Below are positions 1-6,057 of a stretch of 6,057 nucleotides of DNA, in pieces (the stretch's first letter is position 1; each line of letters starts with the position of its first letter). The stretch is from Candidatus Solibacter sp. (GTDB taxonomy: Bacteria; Acidobacteriota; Terriglobia; Bryobacterales; Bryobacteraceae), in NCBI GenBank assembly GCA_026394025.1, contig JAPKZC010000471.1:1-6057 (forward strand), given 5' to 3'. Below the pieces are notes generated by a model that was not told where the DNA came from, did no database searches, and was given only the letters and a program-made list of their open reading frames with translations. The position numbers were made by a program, and so were the translations under genes.

Positions 1-128
1 CGTTGGCGACCTACCTTTGCCGCCAGATGGTTCAGGTGGATTGTAACTGGCGGGAAACGGGCCGAACCGTCCGGGATCCTGCTAACCTTAAGAGTTCAGG
101 CAGTCAAAACGAAAACGGAGAACAACGC
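1..128. other. Leader region upstream of the ROK kinase, no gene assigned
   Basis: The kinase reading frame stays open back to a TTG near the window edge. The extra 42 residues this would add have no ROK-like character and lie before the nucleotide-binding motif that normally sits near the N-terminus, so I treat this stretch as non-coding leader. Another frame reads VGDLPLPPDGSGGL and then stops at 44-46; this could be the tail of an upstream plus-strand gene, but 14 residues are too few to judge. I found no convincing -35/-10 pair here, so the kinase may be transcribed from further upstream. Confidence 0.4.
117..122 (+). promoter_or_regulatory. Ribosome binding site of the ROK kinase (decides the start)
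   Basis: GGAGAA lies six bases before a GTG at 129-131. This is a good Shine-Dalgarno match at normal spacing. It supports GTG 129 as the start over the TTG at the window edge, whose upstream region is not visible. Confidence 0.7.
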
Positions 129-1151
129 GTGCAAATCGTGGCTGGAGTGGATCTGGGCGGAACCGCCGTCAACTACACGTTAGTCAACGGGGAAGAGAAG
201 TTCCTCATTGAGGGCCTGTGCGAACATCCCGCCCTCTCCAAACAGGGGCCGGATATCTGCCTCCAACAGATTGAAGACGGCCTCAAGATCGCGGCCGGCA
301 AGGCGGGCATACTACTTTCCGACGTGGTGGCGGTCGGTCTGGACACGCCTGGTCCGGCCAGCGGCACCGGCGTGCTCAGCGCGCGCGGTTCCACCAACTT
401 TGTGCATCCCAACTGGGCGGGATACGATATCCGCGCGAACCTGGAGACCCGCCTCGGCAAGCCGGTGACGTACCTCAACGATGGCAATGCCGGTGCGCTC
501 TGGGGGCACTTCACGCTGTTCGGCGGCGGTAGCCGGGATACCTCGCTTTCGGCCATCATCGGCACCGGACTGGGCGGCGGCGTGATCGTGGAGGGCAACG
601 TGGTCAAAGGCCGGAAGGGGTTCGGCGGCGAACTGGGCCATGTGCTGATTCCCTACCAGAGCATCATGGCTATCCAGGGACTCGAGCCGGAATGCAACTG
701 CGGCCGCACCGGATGCCTGGAATCGGTGTGCTCGCTAACGGCCATTGAAAGGTCGTTTCTACCGTATTTCCTGGCACGCTATCCCGGCCACGACCTGGGC
801 AGACTGGGCGGCCTGCACAAAGCGTCAAAGCTGGTGCGCGGTCTGGCGGAGAAAGGCGACCCGATGTGCCTGGACATCTTCCGCGTGCAGGCCCATGCGC
901 TGGGGCTCTTCTTCGATGAAATGGTGAACACGTTCGACCCCGATGCGTTGATTGTGGGCGGCGGCGCGTTGGAAACGGGCGAAGTATTCCAGCGTTGGTT
1001 CACGAGTGAAATTCGGGTGGGCATGCCGCCGCAGCGCGAAGAGCAGGCGGATATTCCGATCCATGTGATGCCCAACGGCGACACCGCCGGCGCGCGCGGC
1101 GCCGCGATCGAGGCCTTGAAACACGCGCGCCAAACCGGCCTGGTCGAATAA
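129..1151 (+). CDS. ROK-family sugar kinase (glucokinase-like)
   Basis: This is a cytoplasmic ATP-dependent sugar kinase of the ROK family, which typically phosphorylates glucose or a related hexose at the 6-position. With the GTG start it is 340 residues, a normal to slightly long ROK length. Visible motifs, in order: the phosphate-binding DLGGT at residues 8-12; NDGNAG at about 117-122, with Asp118 as the expected catalytic base; the glycine-rich GTGLGGG at 145-151; GELGH at 167-171; and the zinc-binding signature CNCGRTGCLE at 189-198. His171, Cys189, Cys191 and Cys196 should be the zinc ligands, and Glu168 and Glu198 likely sugar contacts. Near the C-terminus IVGGGA and GDTAGARGAA complete the ATPase fold. 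The stretch between the zinc-ligand His and the first Cys (17 residues) looks somewhat longer than I expect for the family. There is no N-terminal helix-turn-helix, so this is a kinase and not a ROK/NagC-type repressor. The substrate is undecided: glucose is the default, but N-acetylglucosamine, mannose, fructose or allose kinases share these motifs. Confidence 0.92.
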   Translation: MQIVAGVDLGGTAVNYTLVNGEEKFLIEGLCEHPALSKQGPDICLQQIEDGLKIAAGKAGILLSDVVAVGLDTPGPASGTGVLSARGSTNFVHPNWAGYDIRANLETRLGKPVTYLNDGNAGALWGHFTLFGGGSRDTSLSAIIGTGLGGGVIVEGNVVKGRKGFGGELGHVLIPYQSIMAIQGLEPECNCGRTGCLESVCSLTAIERSFLPYFLARYPGHDLGRLGGLHKASKLVRGLAEKGDPMCLDIFRVQAHALGLFFDEMVNTFDPDALIVGGGALETGEVFQRWFTSEIRVGMPPQREEQADIPIHVMPNGDTAGARGAAIEALKHARQTGLVE

Positions 1152-1224
1152 CTGCAATCCGGACAGAGTGACGATGGATGTGGGGCCTGACACCGGCTGT
1201 CCTCGGAGGGTCCGCCCAAAACTT

Positions 1225-1250
1225 GCAGTCGGAAAGGCAGTCGGAAAGGC
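1225..1250 (+). repeat. 12-bp tandem repeat abutting the receptor promoter
   Basis: GCAGTCGGAAAG occurs twice back to back (1225-1236 and 1237-1248), followed by GC as the start of a third copy. The array ends exactly where the -35 hexamer begins at 1251. Direct repeats placed just upstream of a -35 box are a common arrangement for activator or response-regulator binding, but no regulator is identified here and a simple local duplication is equally possible. Confidence 0.85.
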
Positions 1251-1279
1251 TTGACACTCCGTCTGGCAGCGCTTACACT
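1251..1279 (+). promoter_or_regulatory. Sigma70-type promoter of the Oar-like receptor gene
   Basis: A perfect -35 hexamer, TTGACA (1251-1256), is followed by a 17-bp spacer and TACACT (1274-1279), which matches the -10 consensus at four of six positions including the key first T, second A and last T. Transcription would start near 1286, giving a leader of about 28 nt before the receptor ATG. The spacing is optimal and the site lies in the intergenic gap, so the receptor is probably transcribed independently of the upstream kinase. Confidence 0.75.
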
Positions 1280-1297
1280 ACACTCATTCAAGGCCAC

Positions 1298-1304
1298 AAA
1301 GGGG
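1298..1304 (+). promoter_or_regulatory. Ribosome binding site of the receptor gene (decides the start)
   Basis: AAAGGGG lies nine bases before ATG 1314. The reading frame is open further upstream to a TTG at 1251, but that TTG is the first codon-sized piece of the -35 box and would lie upstream of the predicted transcription start. The ATG at 1314 is therefore the better start, and it also places a signal peptide at the very N-terminus. Confidence 0.75.
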
Positions 1305-1313
1305 CATTTCGCG

Positions 1314-4300
1314 ATGAGACACTACTCCGTTCGAAAGTTGACCGCGGTTTTGATATGGACCGCACTGATTCTGACTTGCAGCCAACGCGCTAATGCGCAG
1401 GCGCGCATCGTAGGAAGCGTTTCGGTTTCGGTAAAGGACCCGGCCGACGCCGTGATACCGGGCGCAAAGGTGGTGCTGAAAGACGAAGGCACGGGGATTA
1501 CCAAGCAGGGCACCACCAACGAACAGGGAGGCCTGATCTTCCCAGATCTAAGCCACGGTTTGTTTGAAATCTCGGTCTCCGCCCCCGGTTTCCAGACGGC
1601 GGTGGTCAGCCACCTGAACGTGGAAACCAGCCGCACCACCGATGTTGTTGTGTCCCTGAAAGTGGGCGCACAGGAGCAGAGCATCACGGTGGAGGCATCG
1701 GCGGAGGTGCTGGAAACCTCCTCCAACCTGGTTTCGAGTGTGGTCAGCAGGGAACAGATTCAGGAACTGCCGTTCATCGGACGCAGCACGCTGGCCCTGG
1801 CGCGCCTGGTGCCCGGCGAAGTGCAGGCCGCCAACAGCCCGGTAGGACAGGGCGACACACGGTTCAACAACGTGCCCGGCGGCGCGGTCAACGTCACGCT
1901 GGACGGCATCAATAACGCCTCCAACGGGTACAAGAGCGGCGGCACGGTGTTCTACACCACGGTGCCGGCGCGCGCGGGGGCGATCGAAGAAGTCTCGGTG
2001 GAGACCACCGGTCTGGGCGCGGATTCGGGCGGGCAGAGCGGCGTCAACATCAAGTTCGTCACGCGCCGCGGCACCAACCAATATCACGGCAGCGCATTCT
2101 ATCAGCCACGCAGCGAAATCTTCAACGCCAACACGTGGCTGCGCAACGCGCAGGGGCAGGGGGTACGAACCCGCGGACGGTTCCACGAGTTCGGCGGTAA
2201 TCTGGGCGGCAGGCTGGTGCCATTCGGCAAGTTGAAGGACAAGCTGTTCTTCTTCATCAACTACGAGTACAACTTCAACCCCAACGCGCCCACCAAGAGC
2301 CAGAACGTGCTGATGTCCGACGCACAGAAGGGCATCTACAGTTACAAGAAGGCCGATGGCAGCGTGGGATCGGTCAACGTGCTCACGATCGCCGCGCAGA
2401 ATGGGTTTTCCACCGCGCTGGACCCGGCGGTGCAACAGACCCTGGGCAAACAAAACACCGCGCTGGGCGGCGGGTATACGCTGCCGATTGTGAACAACTT
2501 CAATCAGCAGTCCCTCAACTGGCAGGATTCCAACAACCTGTTTCAGTATTACCCCACCACGCGCCTCGACTACTATCTGAAGCCCGGGATACAGTTGACC
2601 GGCACCTGGAACCTGTATCATTCCTGGCAGGCGGGAACGCGGACCTGGCCGATCGCCGACTTCCCGAAGCAGAACCCGTTCCGCATCGGTGGATACTTCA
2701 CCTACTCGGGCGCCGTCAACTGGACCGTCAATCCACGGGCGTTCAATGAATTCCGTTATGGCGTGCAGCACTCGGGCGACAGCAACGCCGTGGCGTCGGC
2801 GGGCGGGGCGTACAACACGTACAACAACCAACCGCTGCGCTGGAGCCTGCCCTACGTATCCACGCTGACGGCGGACCAGCAGAATGTGACCGGCCGCCAC
2901 TACATCACCACCATCTACGACACAGCGACGCTGACCCGCGGCGACCACAACATCACCTTCGGCGGCAGCTATCGCCGCACCGATTGGAAGGACACCGGCG
3001 AGGTATTCCCGTACCCAATCTATACGCTGGGCGTACCGGCCAGCGACCCGATTTCGGCGATCTATAACACCACAAGCCTGCCGGGGGTCAACACGGCCGA
3101 TCTGGGCGGCGCCGCCAGCCTGTATGCGCTACTCACCGGACGCATCTCCGGGGTCAGAAAGAATGGCGTGGTGGACCCCAAGACGAAACAGTATGGCGGC
3201 GACATCAATTACACCTGGACCCGCTCGCACATGGGCGGCCTTTACATCCAGGACCGCTGGCGCGTGAAGCCCAACTTCACGGTGAACTACGGTTTCCGCT
3301 GGGAGTTCCAGGGTGACATGTTCAACGTGGACGGCATTGTGGCGATTCCGGATCAGGCCGCCATCTACGGACCCTCCACCTCTCTGTTCACTCCGGGGGT
3401 GATGAGTGGGCAGACGGATCCGCTGCTCAAGGTCGGCTCGCACGCCTATCCGGCGGACATGACGAATCCGGGCGGCAACATCGGTTTCGCCTGGAATCCG
3501 CGTTCCGACAAGGGGCTGCTGGGCAAGGTCTTCCACGATGGCAAAACCGTAATACGCGGTAGCTACTCACTGGTGTACTACGACGAGGGTTCGCAGATGT
3601 TCGCTGCCACGGTGGGCAGTAACCCGGGCGGCAAAACGCAGACCAGCACCTTCACTCCGGGCGCCGGCGGCATCGCCTACAACCTCACCTTGCAGGATCT
3701 GCTGACCAAGGGGCTACCGGCATACACCAATGTCTCGCCGGCCTCTTTCGTGACTACGATCCACGCCAGCGACCTGACGTTTGTAAATACCTATCAGGCG
3801 CTGAAGCCCACCCTGCGGGCGCCATACACGATCAACTGGAATTTCGGCATCCAGCGGGAAATTGCGGCCAACACTGTGCTGCAGGTCAACTACGTGGGAA
3901 ACACCTCGCATCACGGCTGGCGGCAAAGCAATCTGAACGAAGTGAACATCTTCGAGAACGGCTTTCTGAGCGAGTTCGTCAACGCGCAGAACAACCTGAA
4001 GATCAACACGGCCAACGGTTTCGCGGGCGATTTCTCCAACCGCGGTTTCGCCGGAGAAAGCGCGCTGCCGATTCTGCAAACCGCTTTCGGTGCGCGCGGC
4101 GCGGCGGCTGCTCTGGCAGCATCGCAGGGCTTCGCCAATCCGACGTATGTGACGTTCCTGCAGAACGGCGCTGCCGGCGGCATGGCCGGGTCCCTGGCCA
4201 CCAACCAGAATACGGCTTGCCGCATGTTCGGCACCAACTTCACGCCATGCGCCCGGGTGGGCAGCTACAGCGCTGCGGGACCGTACCCGATCAACTTCTG

Positions 4301-5138
4301 GATGCTCAACCCGTACTCGTCGGGCAGTCTCCAGTTGACCGAAGATTCCGCCTGGAACAACTACAACGGGTTGCAGTTCAGCCTGCGCAAGCGCGCCGCC
4401 AAGGGCCTTTCCATGCAGGTGAACTATACCTTCTCCAAGGGCCTAAGCAATACCAGGGTGGACAACGCCAACCAAAACGTGGACTGGACCACGCGGCGCA
4501 ACCTCTCGCTCGACCGCGCGCCGTCGCCTTTCGATATTCGCCACGTGCTGCAAGTCTTCGGCACCTACGATCTCCCGGTGGGCAAGGGGCGCATGCTCAA
4601 CATCAATAACCGCCTGCTGGATGCGCTGGTGGGCGGCTGGGCGTTCTCCCCGATCCTGACCATCCAATCGGGCAGCGCCTACCCGCTGACCGGCGGATTC
4701 CAGACGGTGAACAACGTCACAGGACCGGTGGGCAACGGCGTCACACTGGCTTCCGGAGTGAGCCTCCAGGACGTACAGAATGCGTTCACGAACAGCCAGG
4801 GTCCGGTGACGAACCGGTACGCCATCGACAAGGGTTGGATCGCCGCCGACGGCCGCGCCAACACCAGCAAGTTCCTGACGCCGAGCACGCCCGGCGTGTT
4901 CGGCCAGTTCCTCTACGTCTACGGCAAGAACTTCTTCGGGCTGGATGCCGCCATCAACAAGGAAATCCGGCTGCGCGAGAAAATGCGGATCGCGTTGCAG
5001 GTGGGGGCGACGAACGTGCTGAATCACCCGGAGTGGGGCATGGGAACGCTGAACATTCAGAGCACCAGCTTTGGACAGACGGGAGGCCCATACAACCAGG
5101 AACGCCGCATGCAGTTCCGGGGTGTGTTCAACTTCTGA
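1314..5138 (+). CDS. Oar-like TonB-dependent outer-membrane receptor with carboxypeptidase-regulatory-like domain
   Basis: This is an outer-membrane beta-barrel protein of the large Oar-like TonB-dependent family, thought to bind or import large ligands such as glycans or peptides; the ligand here is unknown. It has 1274 residues, a normal length for the acidobacterial group. Residues 1-28 form a Sec signal peptide: basic MRHYSVRK, a hydrophobic core (about 10-21), and cleavage after ANA28. Cys22 does not sit in a good lipobox. About 30-117 is a carboxypeptidase-regulatory-like beta-sandwich (PGAKVVLKD at 49-57, NEQGG and GLFEISVSAPGF). About 118-255 is the plug, with the family-typical ELPFIGRS (151-158), LDGINNASNG (196-205) and FVTRRGTNQYHGSAFY (248-263). 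The remainder is barrel, with alternating aromatic strands (YIQDRWRVKPNFTVNYGFRW, NWNFGIQRE, LNVRK-like strand pairs) and a terminal strand ending RGVFNF, whose final Phe is the usual BAM recognition residue. No clear TonB box is visible, as is common in this family. The mature protein has only two cysteines, 969 and 979. The frame is intact throughout. The gene has its own promoter and is convergent with the genes after it. Confidence 0.95.
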   Translation: MRHYSVRKLTAVLIWTALILTCSQRANAQARIVGSVSVSVKDPADAVIPGAKVVLKDEGTGITKQGTTNEQGGLIFPDLSHGLFEISVSAPGFQTAVVSHLNVETSRTTDVVVSLKVGAQEQSITVEASAEVLETSSNLVSSVVSREQIQELPFIGRSTLALARLVPGEVQAANSPVGQGDTRFNNVPGGAVNVTLDGINNASNGYKSGGTVFYTTVPARAGAIEEVSVETTGLGADSGGQSGVNIKFVTRRGTNQYHGSAFYQPRSEIFNANTWLRNAQGQGVRTRGRFHEFGGNLGGRLVPFGKLKDKLFFFINYEYNFNPNAPTKSQNVLMSDAQKGIYSYKKADGSVGSVNVLTIAAQNGFSTALDPAVQQTLGKQNTALGGGYTLPIVNNFNQQSLNWQDSNNLFQYYPTTRLDYYLKPGIQLTGTWNLYHSWQAGTRTWPIADFPKQNPFRIGGYFTYSGAVNWTVNPRAFNEFRYGVQHSGDSNAVASAGGAYNTYNNQPLRWSLPYVSTLTADQQNVTGRHYITTIYDTATLTRGDHNITFGGSYRRTDWKDTGEVFPYPIYTLGVPASDPISAIYNTTSLPGVNTADLGGAASLYALLTGRISGVRKNGVVDPKTKQYGGDINYTWTRSHMGGLYIQDRWRVKPNFTVNYGFRWEFQGDMFNVDGIVAIPDQAAIYGPSTSLFTPGVMSGQTDPLLKVGSHAYPADMTNPGGNIGFAWNPRSDKGLLGKVFHDGKTVIRGSYSLVYYDEGSQMFAATVGSNPGGKTQTSTFTPGAGGIAYNLTLQDLLTKGLPAYTNVSPASFVTTIHASDLTFVNTYQALKPTLRAPYTINWNFGIQREIAANTVLQVNYVGNTSHHGWRQSNLNEVNIFENGFLSEFVNAQNNLKINTANGFAGDFSNRGFAGESALPILQTAFGARGAAAALAASQGFANPTYVTFLQNGAAGGMAGSLATNQNTACRMFGTNFTPCARVGSYSAAGPYPINFWMLNPYSSGSLQLTEDSAWNNYNGLQFSLRKRAAKGLSMQVNYTFSKGLSNTRVDNANQNVDWTTRRNLSLDRAPSPFDIRHVLQVFGTYDLPVGKGRMLNINNRLLDALVGGWAFSPILTIQSGSAYPLTGGFQTVNNVTGPVGNGVTLASGVSLQDVQNAFTNSQGPVTNRYAIDKGWIAADGRANTSKFLTPSTPGVFGQFLYVYGKNFFGLDAAINKEIRLREKMRIALQVGATNVLNHPEWGMGTLNIQSTSFGQTGGPYNQERRMQFRGVFNF

Positions 5139-5155
5139 CTAGACGCTGCCGGCTA

Positions 5156-5193
5156 CGGGCGCCATCCATCTTAAGAGGAAAAAGTGGCGCCCG
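5156..5193 (+). terminator. Candidate hairpin downstream of the receptor gene
   Basis: CGGGCGCCA (5156-5164) and TGGCGCCCG (5185-5193) form a perfect 9-bp inverted repeat with a 20-nt loop, 17 bases after the receptor stop. The loop contains the palindrome TCTTAAGA. The right arm is followed by CAAAGTTC and not a T-run, so it could instead act as a 3'-end stabilising structure or mark a protein-binding site. Confidence 0.4.
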
Positions 5194-5216
5194 CAAAGTT
5201 CGCAACGGTAGGGCAG

Positions 5217-5266
5217 GAGCAACCAGTGGATGGCTTGCTCGAGGGCGTTGCGGACGCCGACGCCTC
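5217..5266. repeat. Two adjacent stem-loop-forming inverted repeats
   Basis: GAGCAACCA (5217-5225) pairs with TGG(C)TTGCTC (5231-5240), leaving one bulged base and a five-base loop. Directly abutting it, GAGG(G)CGT (5241-5248) pairs with ACGCCTC (5260-5266), again with one bulge. Inside the second element GGCGT (5244-5248) can alternatively pair with ACGCC (5254-5258). The pairing is seen by eye and no folding energy was computed. Confidence 0.4.
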
Positions 5267-5328
5267 TAAACTCGACAGATCCGCAATGCGAACAGTGGGG
5301 AGCGTACACAGCTTAGAGTAGCGCGATT

Positions 5329-5349
5329 CACAGTGCCGTGCCGGCTGTG
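5329..5349 (-). terminator. Candidate hairpin just after the small basic gene
   Basis: CACAG (5329-5333) and CTGTG (5345-5349) are inverted, with a further GCC/GGC pairing option inside. The element begins ten bases beyond the minus-strand stop at 5359, where a terminator for the serA/small-gene unit would be expected. The stem is short and no T-tract follows on the minus strand, so this is a weak call. Confidence 0.25.
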
Positions 5350-5358
5350 GGCGCGGAA

Positions 5359-5532
5359 TCAGCGGGTGGAACCGGCGGGTTTGGGCTTTCCGTCACGACT
5401 CAGGTCCGGGCGGCTGGCTTCGCGGGCTGCTTCAATCTGTTCGTGGGTCCGTACGTCGGGCTCCGAGGTTTTCACGTTCTCCCGGGCGCGGGCAACTTGA
5501 CGCTTGTGACGCTTGGCGAGTCTCTTGTCCAT
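5359..5532 (-). CDS. Small basic protein of 57 residues, function unknown
   Basis: I do not recognise this family with certainty. The frame starts at ATG 5532 and ends with TGA at 5361-5359; an in-frame TAA two codons upstream fixes the ATG as the earliest possible start. The protein begins MDKRLAKRHKRQVARARENV. Its first 21 residues hold nine Lys/Arg, then comes a mixed-charge helix-like segment (EPDVRTHEQIEAAREASR, about 24-41) and a polar Gly/Pro tail. It has 16 Lys/Arg against nine Asp/Glu, no cysteine and no hydrophobic segment, so it should be cytoplasmic and might bind nucleic acid or ribosomes; that is inference from charge only. It follows serA on the same strand after 50 bp, so co-transcription is likely. 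AAGG sits very close to the ATG and AGGTG rather far (13 nt), so the ribosome binding site is not ideal. The overlapping plus-strand frame (5338-5550) is less protein-like. Confidence 0.65.
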   Translation of the reverse strand: MDKRLAKRHKRQVARARENVKTSEPDVRTHEQIEAAREASRPDLSRDGKPKPAGSTR

Positions 5533-5563
5533 ACCTTACATTACACCTGACGAGGGATGCGCT

Positions 5564-5576
5564 GCGCCGGCGCCGG
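5564..5576. repeat. GC palindromes between serA and the small gene
   Basis: Two overlapping perfect 10-bp palindromes, GCGCCGGCGC (5564-5573) and CCGGCGCCGG (5567-5576), lie in the 50-bp gap after the serA stop. They could form a short strong hairpin in the transcript, possibly attenuating read-through into the small gene, but in GC-rich DNA such palindromes also arise by chance. Confidence 0.35.
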
Positions 5577-5582
5577 GCGGTC

Positions 5583-6057
5583 TTACAGAGGGATGAGGCT
5601 GACCTCCAGAATGTGCGGGCTCGACGATTGAATCTGCACGACCACATCCGGCCCCGGTTGGGTTTCCAGATGGATGCGCGCCACCGCGGCCTGAGCGCCG
5701 TCGAAGATGATGTTCTCCATCTCTTGCACGTTGATTTCCGCCGAGCGAATTGCATCCAGCACGCCGGCCAGCACGCCGGGGCGATCCAGGTGGCGGACCA
5801 CGAGGGCGCAGGTGGCGGGCGTGGTGCGCGCCAGATTCACCACGTTGGGCACCTGACCGGTTTGCTGAAAAGTTCGGATGATGCGCACGGTTTCGGCGGC
5901 GATGGCCTCCTGGGCCTGTTCGGTGGATGCGCCGATGTGGTGGGTGCCGTAGACGCCCGGCAACTTGACGATGGGGTCGGCAAATTCGCCGGCGCCGCCC
6001 GCGGGTTCAGCGGCGAAAACGTCCAGCCCGGCCCGGATACCTTTCTCCAGCACGGCG
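5583..6057 (-). CDS. serA: D-3-phosphoglycerate dehydrogenase, C-terminal part (5' end beyond the window)
   Basis: The enzyme oxidises 3-phosphoglycerate to 3-phosphohydroxypyruvate with NAD, the first step of serine synthesis, in the cytoplasm. About 157 residues are visible, in frame to the window edge; the N-terminal substrate domain and most of the Rossmann domain lie outside. The fragment opens in the end of the NAD-binding domain (AGLDVFAAEP), then has YGTHHIGASTEQAQ, where the second His (codon at 5939-5937) is the expected catalytic histidine; the residue before it is His where most relatives have Pro. A short linker (VPNVVNLARTTPAT) leads straight to an ACT domain with HLDRPGVLAGV, so there is no extra ASB domain and the architecture resembles the E. 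coli type. The ACT domain would bind serine or another effector for feedback control. The protein ends ILEVSLIPL. A related 2-hydroxyacid dehydrogenase with ACT domain cannot be excluded from the C-terminus alone, but SerA is by far the best fit. Confidence 0.88.
   Translation of the reverse strand, partial: AVLEKGIRAGLDVFAAEPAGGAGEFADPIVKLPGVYGTHHIGASTEQAQEAIAAETVRIIRTFQQTGQVPNVVNLARTTPATCALVVRHLDRPGVLAGVLDAIRSAEINVQEMENIIFDGAQAAVARIHLETQPGPDVVVQIQSSSPHILEVSLIPL

Larger units (their letters stand above)
5139..5358. other. Convergent intergenic region rich in inverted repeats, no gene seen
   Basis: This 220-bp space separates the receptor stop from the stop of the minus-strand small gene. 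It has no credible coding frame and no tRNA signature. It contains at least four possible stem-loops, at 5156-5193, 5217-5240, 5241-5266 and 5329-5349. Such a region would be expected to carry terminators for both converging units, although none of the stems has a clear T-tract, so classical Rho-independent termination is not shown. Confidence 0.6.

Noticed and set aside
2..46. Possible 14-residue tail of an upstream plus-strand gene
   Set aside because: Too short to distinguish from chance; noted only in the leader description.
1161..1202. GGACAG/CTGTCC inverted repeat after the kinase stop, as a terminator
   Set aside because: Only six base pairs around a 30-base loop and no T-tract; unlikely to be a functional terminator.
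1548..2948. Long 466-codon open frame on the minus strand opposite the receptor gene
   Set aside because: It is antisense to a confidently identified receptor and its translation is an Arg/Val/Gly-rich string without domain motifs, as expected from the codon bias of GC-rich DNA.
4217..4609. Plus-strand 130-codon frame inside the receptor gene
   Set aside because: It overlaps the receptor in another frame and its translation is a Gln/Arg/Pro-rich shadow with no recognisable feature.
4443..5027. Minus-strand 194-codon frame opposite the end of the receptor gene
   Set aside because: It lies wholly within the receptor's C-terminal barrel and has the composition of an antisense shadow.
4835..5269. 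Plus-strand frame running from the receptor end into the intergenic space
   Set aside because: Most of it is the receptor sequence read in another frame; the remaining part is short, Arg-rich and without motifs.
5139..5358. tRNA or CRISPR array in the convergent spacer
   Set aside because: No conserved tRNA T-arm sequence or cloverleaf could be found, and there are no regularly spaced direct repeats.
5338..5550. Plus-strand 70-codon frame over the small basic gene
   Set aside because: The minus-strand frame has a proper ATG, a nearby upstream stop, a polar protein-like composition and a fitting position after serA; the plus-strand translation looks like its complement.
5432..5755. Minus-strand 107-codon frame spanning the serA end and the small gene
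   Set aside because: It overlaps the ACT domain of SerA in a different frame and is an Arg/Ser-rich shadow.

Overview
The window is a GC-rich chromosomal segment that looks like Acidobacteriota, probably near the Bryobacterales/Solibacter group. This rests on family knowledge: very large Oar-like TonB-dependent receptors with an N-terminal carboxypeptidase-regulatory-like domain are strongly expanded there. The 'GTHHIGASTEQAQ' form of phosphoglycerate dehydrogenase, which I also associate with Bacteroidetes, fits but is not diagnostic. No database search was possible.

Layout. Bases 1-128 hold no gene I can name and end in the ribosome binding site of the first gene. Bases 129-1151 (+) encode a complete ROK-family sugar kinase with a GTG start. 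Bases 1152-1313 are intergenic and carry a 12-bp tandem repeat followed at once by a good sigma70-type promoter (TTGACA, 17 bp, TACACT) and a ribosome binding site. Bases 1314-5138 (+) encode a complete 1274-residue Oar-like outer-membrane receptor with a signal peptide. Bases 5139-5358 are the space between convergent genes; they contain several inverted repeats and no gene. On the minus strand, 5532-5359 is a probable 57-residue basic protein that is easily missed because of its size. Bases 5583-6057 (minus) are the C-terminal part of D-3-phosphoglycerate dehydrogenase (serA), cut by the window edge.

How the parts relate. The kinase would phosphorylate a hexose in the cytoplasm, and the receptor would bind or import a large ligand at the outer membrane. 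They share a strand, but the receptor has its own promoter, so functional coupling (for example in carbohydrate use) is only a possibility. The minus-strand pair, serA then the small basic gene, is separated by 50 bp and is probably co-transcribed. It converges on the receptor gene.

I see no CRISPR array, tRNA, rRNA, transposase or phage gene, and no convincing new multi-gene system. The points most worth a second look are the small basic protein, the repeat-flanked receptor promoter, the structured convergent spacer and the single cysteine pair in the receptor.
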